Assembly: GCA_019321725.1 (NCBI GenBank)
Contig: CM033106.1
Span: forward strand, 15,474,551 to 15,538,550
Origin: Paulownia fortunei
Lineage: Eukaryota > Streptophyta > Magnoliopsida > Lamiales > Paulowniaceae
Direction of reading: 5' to 3'
DNA: 64,000 bases
Position numbers and translations under genes: made by a program. Below, piece by piece: positions 45,519-57,663 of the stretch. The first letter of the stretch is position 1. The number at the start of each line of letters is the position of its first letter. A model generated the notes under the pieces. It was not told where the DNA came from. It made no database searches and saw only the letters and a list, made by a program, of their open reading frames with translations.

Positions 45519-47055
45519 ATCTCCCACTTGGCCTAGTTCTAATTGCCCATGTACCTCAAGCCCATCTTCTTCAGATGTCTGTCAAATACCTTCTACGCTA
45601 GGGGTTTAGTCAATAGTTCTGCTACATTTTCTGCCGAAATGACTCTTTCTACTATGATATTGGATACCAATGTTCTCTATGATCAGATGGAATTGCCTCA
45701 TTATATACTTAGATCTTTGATGAGATCTTGGTCCTTTTGCTTGTGTAAAGTACCATTGCTATCACAGTATATCAATATGGGATCAACTACGAATAGAACT
45801 AAACCTAACCTTGGATGAAGTTCCTTATCCAAATAGCTTTCTTTGTTGCATTACATACAATAATGTATTTTGCCTCAATGGTGGAATCCATGATCATTTC
45901 TTGCTTGGAACTTTTTTAGCTGACCATACCACCATTTATTATGAATACGTATTCAGATATTGACTTTGAATCATCTATATTAGATTGAAAACTAGAGTTA
46001 GTATAACCTTCTAGTTTCAATTCTCAAGTGCCACATGCAAAAAAGATATCCTTAATCCTTCTCAAGTACTTAAGGATCATCTTTATGGTTTTTCTATGCT
46101 CCTCAACTGGATTGGATTGATATCTACTCATAACACTCAGAGCCTGTACGATATCAGGCCTTGGACATAGCATACCATATATTACGCTTCCAATGGTGGA
46201 TACATAAGGTATGTGAGTCATTCTTGCTCTCTCCTAAAAAGTCTTTGGGGACATAGACTTTGAGAGAGAAATACCATATCTTATCGAGAGGATTCCTCAT
46301 TTAGATTTCTCCATGCTAAACCTCTTTAGCATTTTGTGTATGTTGTAGATTAAGATAGTCTGGTCATCCTTTTTTATCAATCTCTATAGATCATTATTCC
46401 CAGAATAAAGAATGCTTTAGTTGACTGCAACATCCCTACATCATTTCTAATGAGTAGGATGTCATGAACGTATAACACAATAATTGTTACTGCGCTGCCA
46501 CTAGCCTTCTTGTGGACACAAGATTCATCTGGGTTTTTATGAAAATCAAATGATTTTATTGACTTATCACACCAGATATTCCATCTTTAGGATGCTTGCT
46601 TGATCCATTAATAGATCTTTGAAACTTGTAAACTTGATGCTCGCTCAATTTAGATATGAAGCCTTCAGGCTACCTCATAAAGATCTCTTCCTTAATATTT
46701 CCACTAAGGAAAATAGTCTTCACATCCATCTGCCATATCTCGTAGTCATAACACGTAGATATGGCTAGTAAAATTTGGATGGATTTTGGTATTGCTACTA
46801 GCAAGAAGATTTTCTCATAATCAATTCCTTACTTTTGAGTATAACCTTTCATGACCAGTCATGCTTTGTAGGTCACTAACTCTCAATTCACTACAACTTT
46901 CTGCTAGTAGACCCATTTACAGCCAATGGGAACTAGCCCTTGCGGTAGGTCCACCAAGGTTCATATCTTGTTGGAGTATATGGAGTCCAACAGTTCCCAA
47001 GTCGATGTCAAACATCGCCTCTCCATAAGTTCTTGTACCTCTATCCAACAGGATA
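45519..47055 (-). pseudogene. Copia C2 pol (RT and RNase H)
   Basis: Minus-strand blocks include YVHDILLIRNDVGMLQS at about 46485-46435, where the first catalytic Asp of YVDD has become His, then PYVSTIGSVIYGMLCPRPDI and SRYQSNPVEEHRKTIKMILK at about 46215-46060, and the RNase H end before the LTR. The upstream pol (about 46560-47050) is the linker to integrase, cut off at about 47055 by the C3 LTR. It is closely related to C1. Confidence 0.82.
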
Positions 47056-47060
47056 TTGGG

Positions 47061-48076
47061 TTGGTGTGATCCTGGGGTATGCGTAGTGAAATATAAAAAA
47101 ATTTAAAAACATCACAGCATAATAATTATAACAATACCCCAGATCCGATGCAATTTCTAATGATCTTGAAATTTCCAACGGTTGTAGTAAAATAATTAAA
47201 GTTTCAATGCATACCTTTATATGCACTTCGACTATCATAGGGTATGAAGCAATCAATTGTTAGCCCTTTTTCTAAATTCAGTTCACAAGGATCCACATGT
47301 TTTCCCTCTACAGTGGTCCACACTTTGAGCAAGAACACAAAACTAAAATTTTGCTAGCAATTTTAATTTCTTTTCTAACCTAGTTTATGGAGTGTGTATA
47401 GAGAATGTCAATTATAATAATCAACTTATGATAAAAGAATTAATACTTAAAATGAAAGATGAAATTTTTGGTGGGAAAAAGGATAAATTAAGAAATAATT
47501 TATCTTCTCTGTCTCTCTCTATGGCCGAAAAATAGAGGGATAAAATAAAATCTCCCTTTAATTTTCGATCATGTTGTTTAAATAAGGGACTCTAAATTCC
47601 AAGAGTCCCACTCTTGGTATTTTGTGTTTATATAAACTTCTTCCAATTTTATTCATTTCATATCTTCTAAAGTTATTTAAGGTTTCTCAATAATTCTAAA
47701 CTCTTGACTTTCCATCCTTTTTCAACCACCTTCATGGGCATCTCCTAATGGGCCTTTGTGAATTGGACTTGGACTCAAAATTAAATCCTATAATTAATCC
47801 AATTAATTGTCTTAGCCCAAATTCAATTAATTAATTCCAACTAACCCACCTAATCAAATTAGGCCTAATTAAATAATCTAATTATTTAATTAAATAAATA
47901 AATTAAATTAATTTATGGACTACGAATTGATTTGATCCAATCAAATAATTATTTTACTCCAATTGGGTTCCTTAATTTTATTAGGTCCAATTAAATAATC
48001 TAATTATTTAATTGAATAATTAATTAAAATATTTGAATTAATTTAATCCACAATTAATTAATGGAGATTAATTAAT
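47061..48076 (-). repeat. Copia C3 3' LTR, first part
   Basis: Matches C1 and C2 LTRs (cctctacagtggtccacac at 47305, TAATTA-dense region at 47800-48076). It is interrupted at 48076 by a solo S LTR and resumes at 49517. The start is approximate. Confidence 0.75.
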
Positions 48077-49516
48077 TATAATGCCTAATTCTCAATTCTC
48101 TCATCTATAGCCAATAATAAATATTTTGCGGCGTACAAATAGTATGATTGCATGAACATGAATAATTATTATTATATGCTTCAGTTATGCTTTGATATGT
48201 ATTAGTACATGAAATATGAGATCAAACTTTTGTTTCTTGATTTAACATATTCCTTAAGTACCTTTTCGTAGTGAAAAGCTCGGTATCTCAGTTAAGAAAA
48301 ATTAATGTGTTGAATGGCCATGAGATGAATTATTTATATTGCTCCATACTAGTTATATGCTAAAGTGATTAGTTGCCTAAATATTTACTTGAAATATGTT
48401 ACATTTGTCTAAGAACTAAAAGTATGCAAAATGGTGCAATTTGATTGGTTGGTTGACTAAGTTGCATAGAATCATTCTAAACCGCATTGCACTTGATTAT
48501 AATACCAGAGTATCAATTTTTGTCATATCCCTAGCCCATAAACATGGCTTTTGGCATGAGAAGTCACCAAACATGATGTAACCAATCATAGCCCTCCATT
48601 TACGTCTCTTTAAAATGTCAAAAAAATCATTTTCATCCATATTTCTTGTGAAAGCACCTCAAAAATGACCAGGCCTTATTCTCCTAAGTTTCTCCCAAAT
48701 TTCTACATTCTCATACTCACAAAAATTGAATTCAATCTATAGAACACAAACTAGAACAAGTTTCCACCCTTTTAAACTTGAAAACCGTTAATTTTGAAGC
48801 TTAATTCCAACTTAATCAAGGTATATTCTTTTTCAATATTTCTTATGATGAATTTGTAGTATCTTGGATGGTTACATTTGTTGTATCACAAGAATCATAT
48901 AATGTTGTTCATGTTTTAATGTGATTGTTATTGTTTGTCAAATGATGTAATGTTTGATACATTTATGGTTCATGAAGCATGACACTATTAAGAATATAAC
49001 AAGGGACATGGGAGGGACCGGTGGACCCAACAAATGGTGGCAAATACTTGAGGTTAAAAAATCGGTATAGGAAAGCCACAATGAATAAGATAGAATAGGT
49101 ACCACACTTCAAGGGCCCTAAAGAATGATATATGAAAGAAAGTTATTAAATTGAATATTACATTTAATCATTTATGTGATTTGTATGTACGCTATTTATT
49201 ATTGCATCAGTTTTACCTTACTGAGCCTTTAGCTCATTAGATTCATGTGATGCAGGTGGAAATGTATAGGTTTAGAGGTTGACTGAGTCTCCAGAGCGGC
49301 CGGACAGAGATTTGTTCATATGCCATGCTTTGAGCTGTTTTGTATCATATTTTGAAAACTTTGTTTTATTTTTAAATAAGCCGCTCTGTTATGATTTTGT
49401 AAACAGATGTACTCAGTTTTGATATATGTATATGGTGTGTTTAAAACGATTCAAGCTTGTTTAACTATATCAGCTTGTTTAGGCTATGCACTTAGGTTAA
49501 GGGGCGTTACATTAAT
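48072..49516 (+). mobile_element. Solo LTR of family S with target duplication
   Basis: The LTR runs 48077 (TATAATGCC, from TGTAATGC) to 49511 (GGCGTTACA), 1435 bp, flanked by ttaat at 48072-48076 and 49512-49516. It is inverted relative to 18186-20455 and lacks about 600 bp present there. It lies in a copia C3 LTR. Confidence 0.82.
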
Positions 49517-50581
49517 TGGATCCAACCCCTTAGATCAATTCCTAAATTAGAAATGTTCCATCTCAAATTATATGTGGCCCTTTAAGTTCACAACTAAGCT
49601 AGCAGTGGGCTTGCAACATTTTCAACTTGTGAATAATACTAATTATTTTGATTAATTAATCCAACTAATTAATCCGCTTGAAATTAACTCCTTAATTTCA
49701 AGAACCTCAAGTCATGGAAAATACCTAGCAAGTATATCATGAATACCTAGACTTAGGTGAAATAGCAAGTGAACCTATTTTAATTACGAGTATCATACAC
49801 GTAAGGTCCTTCCATCAACTAATCTCCCGATTTAATCTAAGGCATGGATTAATAATACAAACCCTAATTGTTCAATAACTATGATTCCATTTCAAGTTTC
49901 AATGACTCAAGACGAATCGTTAGAAAACCCCCGTCTAAGATTCATCTTGCCTTGGCCAAGGATTTCTAAGTTATGAACTATGAAAACATAGGAGATTCAC
50001 TTATTCTGCCAGACAAGTGATGGATCCTTTGTTGACCACTCATTAACTTCCATACACATCAATGCAACATCTAACGTATCCCCCTTTATGATTGTCACTA
50101 CCATGGTGCCTCAAGTCAAAGGACTAATCATGCACTATCGTAACATGAAAATTCTTATTTCAACAAATAAGTTTCCAATTAAGAATTTTCAATGGGCCAG
50201 TTCAGTGTACTTGTTCCCTAACAAACACCTGCATACATGCAATAGCGTCATGACGCCAATATCCATGGAGTGAGACATCTTTCTTATGCGAGCATACATC
50301 GTATGCGCGAGTTTATTGGCCTATTCGATATCCCAACTCAAAAAACTCTTGACTCAAAACTAATTTAAGACTAAAGCCATCGATGCATATTTTATGATCA
50401 CTATTAAATACGTGACCATGCCCTATATTTAAATTTGGTGTTTGGACTTTATCTAATTACAAGATATATTTAAATATAAAGAAATTTGCCTATTTTATTA
50501 ATATTATTTGAAAAAATTATTTTTACAAATATAAGAGTATAAAAGACGCACAATCTAATTAGCACGCCCACTACTGTAATA
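49517..50581 (-). repeat. Copia C3 3' LTR, second part
   Basis: Continues from 48076; ends in cactactgtaata, matching the C2 LTR end at 45518. The usual polypurine tract and RNase H end do not follow; instead integrase sequence begins at once, so RT and RNase H were deleted. Confidence 0.75.
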
Positions 50582-51062
50582 GGGAAGATCCTCCCCATTG
50601 TTCTCTAATAAAAACCAATACACATATGGCTTTGTGACCCTTTTGGATCTTGTAAGAGGTTGTATGTTAGAAGGTTGAGCCTCAGCAGGTTGGTCTGTTA
50701 TTGCATCTATGTGGATGTTTTATAGCTCCTGAACATCTTCAAGTTCCATAAATTTGTCATTCTATCTAATAAAAATTTCTTCTCTAAGAAAGTGACATTC
50801 TTTGGAACAAACACTTTTTGTTCCAAGGAGTCGTAGAAGAAGTATTCATTGGATTCCTTTGGATACCCCCCAAACTTGCACAAATCAGATCTTATATCCA
50901 GTTTATCTCCCACTTGCTACTTCATGTAAGCGCACACCCCCATACCCTAAGGTATTTGAAGGAGGGTGGTTCCCTACACCACATCTCATAAGGTGTCATA
51001 GGCACCAACTTTGATGGCACTTTATTTCATAGATATGTCATTGTTTATAGGGCACATCCCCA
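50582..51062 (-). pseudogene. Copia C3 integrase C-terminal fragment
   Basis: On the minus strand, VGDKLDIRSDLCKFGGYPKE (with MGDK in place of VGDK), then NEYFFYDSLEQKVFVPKNVT and FLEKKFL at about 50913-50760, then ELEDVQELYN and the linker towards RT. This is the integrase C-terminus of C1-type copia. It is truncated on both sides: deletion next to the LTR at 50581 and element E at 51063. Confidence 0.82.
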
Positions 51063-52518
51063 TAATAAAAAGAGGATGTCAAGTGAAACTATTCTCACTT
51101 TCGTTGCTTTTGCCCATGTGCTTTCATGTCTCTTTTTCTGGTGTAGATGGATATCTCTTGGTGAGATATGTAGATCTCCCATAGGCTCCAAGTGGATCTT
51201 CTATTAGAAATGGGAGTATCCTATTTCCCCCTCTTATGTGCTTTAATTCTCTAAACATTGAGGACAATGTTAATTTCAAAGTTGGGGGTGGGATTCATAT
51301 TTTATGTGTTTGAGCTTTATGTGAAAATCTGAGTAAATATTTTTCAATTTTTTTAAAGCTTTGTGTGTGAACTACACATATTGTGTGATGAGAGTCCAAG
51401 AGCAAGTATGCTTTGTTGACAAACTTAGTGAGTTCATGTGTTGTGATTAAATTGAATAACTTGATTATCGATTCTCTATGATGATACCTAATTGATTGTA
51501 TAGAGTCTAGAGGAAAGAAAGATAGTTGGTTTTGTAACATGACAATTTTTGTGTATATTTGATCTTTGCCATGAATGATGAATTTTTATTGAGCACGTTG
51601 TGTTGAAATCTTGTGAATTTCATGCTACTTGGTGTTGGAATTTGCTTCCAATAAGTTGTATTGGTCATTTTGTGGTGTTCTAAAATTTTCTTGATTACTC
51701 TTTGAGGCAAAATCCTAGATAACTAGCAAACTTTGACTCATTTATGCCTTTCAAGTCTGCCATGATCATATTTTTATTCACTAGTTACCACTTTGAGCCT
51801 TTTTCAAAGAATCTCATGTGCAATGCATATGAATGACCACCATTAAACTTTGTTTCTTAAAGCCTACTACACTTAAGGTGTGAGATTTTGTGCACAATCT
51901 TATCAAGGGGTCATATGGAGACATGTTGAGAGCATGAATGAATGCATTTAAGGCTATGAGCAAGATAAACATGCAAGAAAATCATCACAACTCATGTTTA
52001 TGAAAAAAAACAAGTTTGGGGGGTTGTGAAAAACAAAAGTTACAAGAAATGAAACATTGGGATTCATGAAATAAAAGAAGAAGAAAAAAAAGAAAAAAAA
52101 AGGGGGAAAGTAAAAAAATTGTGAAATGGAAAAGAAGTAAAAGAAAAAAAGTTGTTGTAAAAGGAAAGAATAGAAAAGCGTGAATCCCAAAGGAAAAAGG
52201 AAGAAAATTGGGAAATACAAAAGAAAGGACGAGAGTGAGATTCTATGTGCAATGCTTTATACTATTTTAAGTTGTTTATCCCTAATCTTTCTTTGTGAGC
52301 CAATACCTACTCCTTGCGATACAAGCTTATTGAAGTCCTTTTGATCTAGTTTGCAAGTGTCTACATTACTGAATTTGTATGAAAAGCAAGCCTATGGAAC
52401 ACCTAAAACATCTATACTTAGATCATGAGAGTCATTGGTTATGAAATTCATACCTAAAATATATGCATGAAACTGGACTTTTGTTCGAGGATGAACAAAA
52501 GGTAAGTTTGGGGGTAGT
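51063..52518 (+). other. 3' untranslated tail of Tat-like element E
   Basis: No gene. It has the acattgaggacaatgtt motif followed by gttgggggtggg (51257-51293), an A-rich purine run at 52075-52220, and a final polypurine tract ggtaagtttgggggtagt (52501-52518) directly before LTR start TGATAGG. The phenylalanine-rich frames antisense to the purine run are artefacts. The coding part of E is missing. Confidence 0.75.
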
Positions 52519-53457
52519 TGATAGGCTCATAAAGTGTGATATTTTTGACACCTCAATAAACATAATTGCACATATATTTGCCTTATAATTGTTACAATTA
52601 TGCCTTATTTTGTGATAATTGTGTATAGGAACTAAGAATTGAAGAAATGGAGTGAAAGATGGAAAATTTGTTAAAGAGCCAGCTGAAACTTTCAAATGCG
52701 ACATTCTTCATATCTATGGTACAACTTTCTCCACAAATGTGATATTAAGTTAGATCAAGAAGATATAGAAAGATAACAGATAGGACTACAATTCTTATGA
52801 AAATATCAAAAGTCATTTTATCCTAGAAAGTGGTAAAAAGTCAGTTGAAAGGGGATGTGTAGGTGCTATAGGAAAGGATTTGGGCAGCAAGTGTAGCACC
52901 TAGCCACTGCAGAAATTGATTTGGGACAGAATGTGTAGTGCCTAGGCACTGCTCTACAAAGCCTAGGTGCTACCCTTGTAACCAAAAGATATTGATGCTA
53001 TTTTTGTGCAATAAGTGACAATGAATCATGAATTTTGGCATCTTTTGTGAGATATACACATTAGATACAGCTACACATCATTACCCATGTGATGCTTTTG
53101 ATAGATACACTATGCACACACATACAATTGGCATATATATTAAATACACATATCATTCAACACATAATTGATTACCCACACACACTCTACACTTGAATTC
53201 TCACACACTTCTCCTCTCCACCCAAAACATACATTTCTTCATATTTCTTTACACACCACACCTAGAACACACACAACCATTACCCATTCACCAAGGAGCT
53301 TGGGATTTGAAGACAAGAAAAGGAGGAGCTTTATAGGGCTTTGAGGATTCTGAAGGAGAAGTGAAGAATCACTTAGTGGTTGTAATCTTCTACTTTATTT
53401 CTTTCTTTCATTTTATTTAGTTTTGAGAAATTTGTAAGAATCATGATGTTGGGAAAT
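52519..53457 (+). repeat. Element E 3' LTR, truncated
   Basis: It starts TGATAGGCTC after a polypurine tract. It contains a tandem gcctaggcactg-type cluster at 52860-52980. It is cut at about 53457, where minus-strand LOG sequence of A2 begins, with no target duplication seen: a rearrangement joint rather than an insertion. Confidence 0.75.
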
Positions 53458-53461
53458 ATTT

Positions 53462-54028
53462 AGTGCTGCGAGCTAAGGCTGGATCCAGTTCTAGCACATA
53501 TGCTAGAAGTTGATCAATCAATTGATCAGGTGTTGGAGTAGAATGGAGAATTCATCTCACATTCAGTAAAATAAAACTTTTTTCTACAGCATGATCTACA
53601 AAAGATAACAAACCAACAAAGAAACCATTAACATTAAGAATACTGATAGGTTTTTGGTGAATGTTAAGTTGTGCCCAAGAGATAACTTAGAATAATTCCT
53701 CTAATGTACCAAAACCACCAGGTAGAGTGATGAATACATCTACATTATTTAATATGTTAGGCATTCTGTCCTAAATATGTGACTTTTAGCTCATCTCCGA
53801 TGGTTATATCTGTGATATTCTGTACTGTTAAATGTTTTAGGTTAACTTCTAAAACTTTGACTCCTCCTACATAAGAAGAAGTAACAACACTACCCATTAA
53901 GCTCAAACTGCCTCCCCCATACACTAAATGAATTTTTCTTTCTACTACCAAGGTTATTGGTTGCCACTATAAATTCACCATTTTTTTCCTGAATTGGTTT
54001 CACAAAAGACATAAATACAATTGAACTT
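53462..54028 (-). pseudogene. LOG-like gene carried by A2
   Basis: Minus-strand reading starts CIYVFCETNSGKK (54020), with a one-base longer A-run shifting the frame, then VERKIHLVYGGGSLSLMGSV, YVGGVKVLEVNLKHLTVQNI (Gln where A1 has a stop), DITIGDELKVTYL, a frame change, then RMPNMLNNVDVFITLPGGFG and TLEELF, keeping the family PGGxGTxxE motif that A1 has lost, a TAA, and [20 protein letters not shown], with further breaks to the end at about 53462 (LLAYVLELDPAL). It is also intronless. The GLMG loop is altered (SLMG). It is inactive, but its lesions differ from those of A1. Confidence 0.92.
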
Positions 54029-54189
54029 ATAAGTGGAAGACCCTTCTATTTTCTTTCTTTCTTTTTTTTTTAAGTGAGTTGTGAAAAAATATAGTAAGTA
54101 TGGTGCTATTTATTAAGGTGTAAATAGGGAATGCATTTATTGCACATTTTTTTCTTTTGTCAAAAAGGTTGATAATAAGGACACAAAGT

Positions 54190-54560
54190 TTGAAAAAAAA
54201 AATAACTACTACGTGTGAATGTACACGTAGTTGTGACTGTGGCTCACATCTTCCTCTGGTTTTACATCTAGTAACGACTTCAATGCCCTCTATGGGTCGA
54301 GGATATGCTTCTCATCCAGTTTTCTTACAAACTAGTAAACAAGGTCTTTTATTGTCAAATTCTCAAGACTATAACACTCATATTCCTCCAGAAAGTGATT
54401 CCATAAATCAAGAATTGCAAAATGCATGAATCTACAAGAATGTGACTCAAGAGTCAATCTAATATTATCTTGAGACTCCTTACTCAGTCTATCCTTAATG
54501 AATAAAATTTTATCTTCTCAATTTTTAGAAACCATTCCTAAGAAACTTGCATTTTTTTTT
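54190..54560 (-). pseudogene. A2 remnant of the post-integrase ORF
   Basis: Minus-strand reading gives MVSKN-stop-EDKILFIKDR, LSKESQDNIRLTLESHSCRF, FAILDLWNHFLEEYECYSLE, then KLDEKHILDP and TAG, colinear with 35080-35330 of A1. Beyond the TAG the frame continues RALKSLLDVKPEEDVSHSHN, again like A1. The N-terminal part with the cysteine cluster is missing. Confidence 0.85.
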
Positions 54561-54850
54561 TGTTTTGTTTTGTTTTGTTTTTTGTATCAGTTGTTTTGGA
54601 AAATTGATATGTTTGACTTTAATAGCAACAAAGTGCCATTATCCACCACTTAACCTAGAAATATCCTAATTTTGATAATTTTCATAACTTTTGCAGAAAG
54701 TGCAAGTATCTTTGAAAAGAGTGGGTCGAAAAAATCCACACTCCAAGATCTTTGCAATGGTTTTCTTTGTCGATAAGTGACTACCATGTGCTCTTGCATG
54801 ATAAAATTTAAAAATTACTACCTACCACAATATCAGCACACATTTTTGAT
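54561..54850 (-). pseudogene. A2 integrase zinc-finger remnant and joint
   Basis: Minus-strand reading from about 54820: HGSHLSTKKTIAKILECGFF, RPTLFKDTCTFCK, matching A1 32165-32265. At about 54640 it jumps to the ggttaagtggtggataatgg sequence found after integrase in A1 (34650), so the integrase core was deleted. A (TTTTG)n run lies at 54550-54585. Confidence 0.8.
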
Positions 54851-55339
54851 TGGGAAAAAATAAAATAGAAACAAGTAAAAAAATGAAAAGGATAAAAAAA
54901 ATGAGAGTTAGAAAAACAAATCTATGATTATTGGCTCTCATAATCCTCTTTTCCATCTATTAGGTTGCCACCCAACAAGCGCTTGGTTTAATGTCCTCAG
55001 CCCAACATTGCCTCATTCATCACTTATCAATATATGTTGCACCCAAATAAGTTTGTCCGTTTATACTTGAGTGAGGTCTTTAATAATGTTAACTAGTAGT
55101 ATTTCTTTCTCACCCAAGTAGACATATTTGAGATGGTTCGAGATTGGTTTAAGCTCTATTATAGGTGTCTGCATCATAGAAGATAGAAGCCTCTCATTTG
55201 ATACTAGCAATTCAACATAATAGATATTATACCTTGGTTTTTTTGGCAACGAATCCAGCCCCGTTACATCATTTTCAACATCCATGAACATTTGCATATC
55301 CAACTTCTTTTGTTTCAAATCCTCCATAAAGAGATGTTT
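54851..55339 (-). other. A2 foreign pre-RT and post-integrase stretch
   Basis: Minus strand: IIELKPISNHLKYVYLGEKE (pre-RT linker of a Tat-like element) at about 55160-55100, then NQALVGWQPNR at about 54990-54955, resembling the gcgctgggtgggaggcaaccc motif that follows pol in many plant Athila/Tat elements. RT to integrase between the two is deleted. There is no counterpart in A1. Confidence 0.55.
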
Positions 55340-56130
55340 CTATAAAGTAACCTCCACTCCATCCCTACCAATGAACTCAAGCATTTGTTGTGACTTGAGA
55401 TCAATAATATCAACTACAGAAATAATATTCACTTCAGTAGGATATCTCATGGCTTCAAAAATATTATATTTTATAACATCGCCATCAAACTCCATAGTAA
55501 TAGTGTCATCATAAATATCAATCTTAGTTCGGGTTGTCTTCATGAATGGTCTTCCCAAAAGAATGCATGTAGGATTAGGGCATGTGTCATCCTCCACATC
55601 AAGAACATAAAAATCAATAGGGAAAACTAATTCATTCACCTGCATAAGAACATCTTCCACAACCCCTATTGGATATGCATTAGATCTATCAATCATTTGT
55701 ATGATAACATCAATTTCTTTTAAAGGTCCTAGATTTAGAGAAGCATAAATAAAATAAGGCATAACATTAATTGATGCTCCCAAATCTATCATGCATTTTT
55801 CAAATCTAGTATTACCAATAGTACATGGGATAGTAAAAGTGCTCGAATCCTTACACTTTGGAGGGAGTTTTCTTTGAAGTACTGTCGAAACATTCTCCCC
55901 CACACTTATATTTTGATCTCTCCTCAACTTCAAATTGTTAATGCATAGATCTTTGAGGAACTTAGCATATTAAGGCACCTGCTTGATCGCATCAAGAAAA
56001 TAGATGTTTATCTCCACTTTTCAAAAAGTCTCAGGGATCTCATTTTCTTGCTCTTTTTTCTTAGAATTTGCTAACCTACTAGAAAAATGTGGAGGTGTTA
56101 CATAAGTATGAGAGAGAGGTTTAGGAGTGG
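55340..56130 (-). pseudogene. A2 protease, of a different Tat-like lineage
   Basis: Minus strand from 56130: PPHFSSRLANSKKKEQENEI, VGENVSTVLQRKLPPKCKD, TIPCTIGNTRFEKCMIDLGA with the catalytic Asp at about 55795, SINVMPYFIYASLNLGPLKE, YPIGVVEDVLMQVNELVFPI, DFYVLDVEDD, PTCILLGRPFMKTTRTKIDI, and FNIFEAMRYP-like NIFEAMRYPTEV. The open frame 55933-55340 is 197 codons. In A1 the equivalent is LLDLGASVNLLPFSVYEQLG with IPIILGRPFLAT, clearly a different subgroup. The gag before it is A1-like, so A2 is recombinant. Confidence 0.85.
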
Positions 56131-57540
56131 TTACCGACTTTGGATTCTCCTTAGGATGAATAGTCTTGTCAATAATTTTTTTATTTCGAAAAGTTGCCAT
56201 CAAATTAGCCTCCTTGATTAAGTTATCACATGAAGAAGAACCGGGACACTAAGTGGAAGGATTAGGTTGAGGTTGAGCAAGAAATTTACCCTTTTCATGA
56301 GTACGCAAAGAGGTTATCAATATTAAAAGTGTGCTTTTGATATCATTGATGGCTTATGAAGTCTGATGTTTGTTTGTACATGCATAAATTCTTACAAAGT
56401 TTCAAGAGATTTTGTATATGGAGTTGGATAAAAAGGAAAGTTTGGTGGCTTTTATGAATATAGCAGTTGGGCATGATTGTCATCTCGCCAACTAAAATTG
56501 GGATGATTTCTCCATTGTGGATTGTAAGTTTCAGTATATGGAGAATAGAAAGGTTTTCTGAATGCGTTCATGACATTTGCTTGTGCTAAAATATTTGGGC
56601 ATTCATTGGTGGAGTGTCCCACAAGTTCACAAATATTATAATCTTCTTATCTTGCACATACCTGATTTCCTTTACTTTTTTAAGTTCCATGGCCTCAACT
56701 TTTCTTGTTAAACTGGCAATCCTAGCATTTAGAGGTAATATTTTTCTTTTTCACTATTAACAAGATAAGATCTAATAGAACCTTCGGAAGAATTAACATT
56801 ATTGCATGATTGAGAGTTTTCTACCAAATAGTTTAGATATTCTGGGGCTTCATCAAGTTCTTTATCAAGAAACTCATCATTATATATTGTTTCAACAAAT
56901 TATTTATTTCAGGAGTTAAACCTTCATAAAAGAAACTAATTAAGTGCCATTTTTCAAAGCAATGATGTTGGCATGAATTCAACAAATCTTTAAATCTTTC
57001 CCAAACTTGAAAGAAAGTTTCATTAAAATTTTGAGAAAAATTCTGGATTTATCTTTTCAAAGCATTAGTTTTATGAGTTAGAAAGAATTTTTTCAAAAAT
57101 TCAACTTGCATTTATTGCTAACTGCCAACTTACCTAGGTTTGAAAAAGTTAAGTCAAGTTTTTGTTTTATCTTTTAGAGAAAAAGGAAATAATTTGAGCT
57201 TAATGATCTCATTTGTACAAGTTTGATATTCAAAAGTGGCACATACTTTATCAATTTTTTTCAAATGCAAGTAAGGGCTTTCAAAGTCTAAACAATGGAA
57301 ATTAGAAAGTAAAGGGATCATATCTAACTTGAATCGAAAGTTATTTGATTGAGAGGAAAAATAAAACAAAAAGGAGAAAAATTTCAAGGAGGTTGCAAGT
57401 AATAACGCATGGTATGCACCTGTTGATTCTCATTTTCTTCGTGGACACTTTCATTTTCAGCTATGGTGGAAGTGTGTGGAGGTGACTCAAACAAATTTCC
57501 AAACAAAGTTTTAAAATTATTTCTATCTAATGACGAGAAT
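56131..57540 (-). pseudogene. A2 Gag
   Basis: Minus strand: NNFRFKLDMIPLLSNFHCLD, SPYLHLKKIDKVCATFEYQT, CTNEIIKLKLFPFSLKDKTK at 57330-57155, colinear with A1 gag. Then come the FKDLLNS region, a frame change at the same place as in A1 (about 56905), FLDKELDEAPEYLNYLVENS, and a decayed zinc knuckle with HSTNECPNI near 56605. IDKTIHPKE at about 56165 is also shared. Many stops. Confidence 0.85.
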
Positions 57541-57641
57541 TATGATTACAATACCATATAAACATATAACTATAAATAAAATAAACACACAACATTTAAA
57601 AAGAGAAAATATTTACAAACCTAAATACTTACCTTGCCTTT

Positions 57642-57658
57642 CATAGAAACAACGCCAA
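57642..57658 (-). other. A2 primer binding site, decayed
   Basis: The minus strand reads tttttggcgttg just after the LTR end, a weaker match to the tRNA-Asp site than that of A1 but in the same place. Confidence 0.65.
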
Positions 57659-57663
57659 AAACT

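Noticed and set aside
51954..52252. Phenylalanine-rich open frames on the minus strand
   Set aside because: They are antisense readings of a purine-rich, A-rich tract before the polypurine tract of element E.
54157..54429. 90-codon plus-strand frame
   Set aside because: It is the complement of the conserved A2 ORF tail, whose minus-strand reading matches A1.
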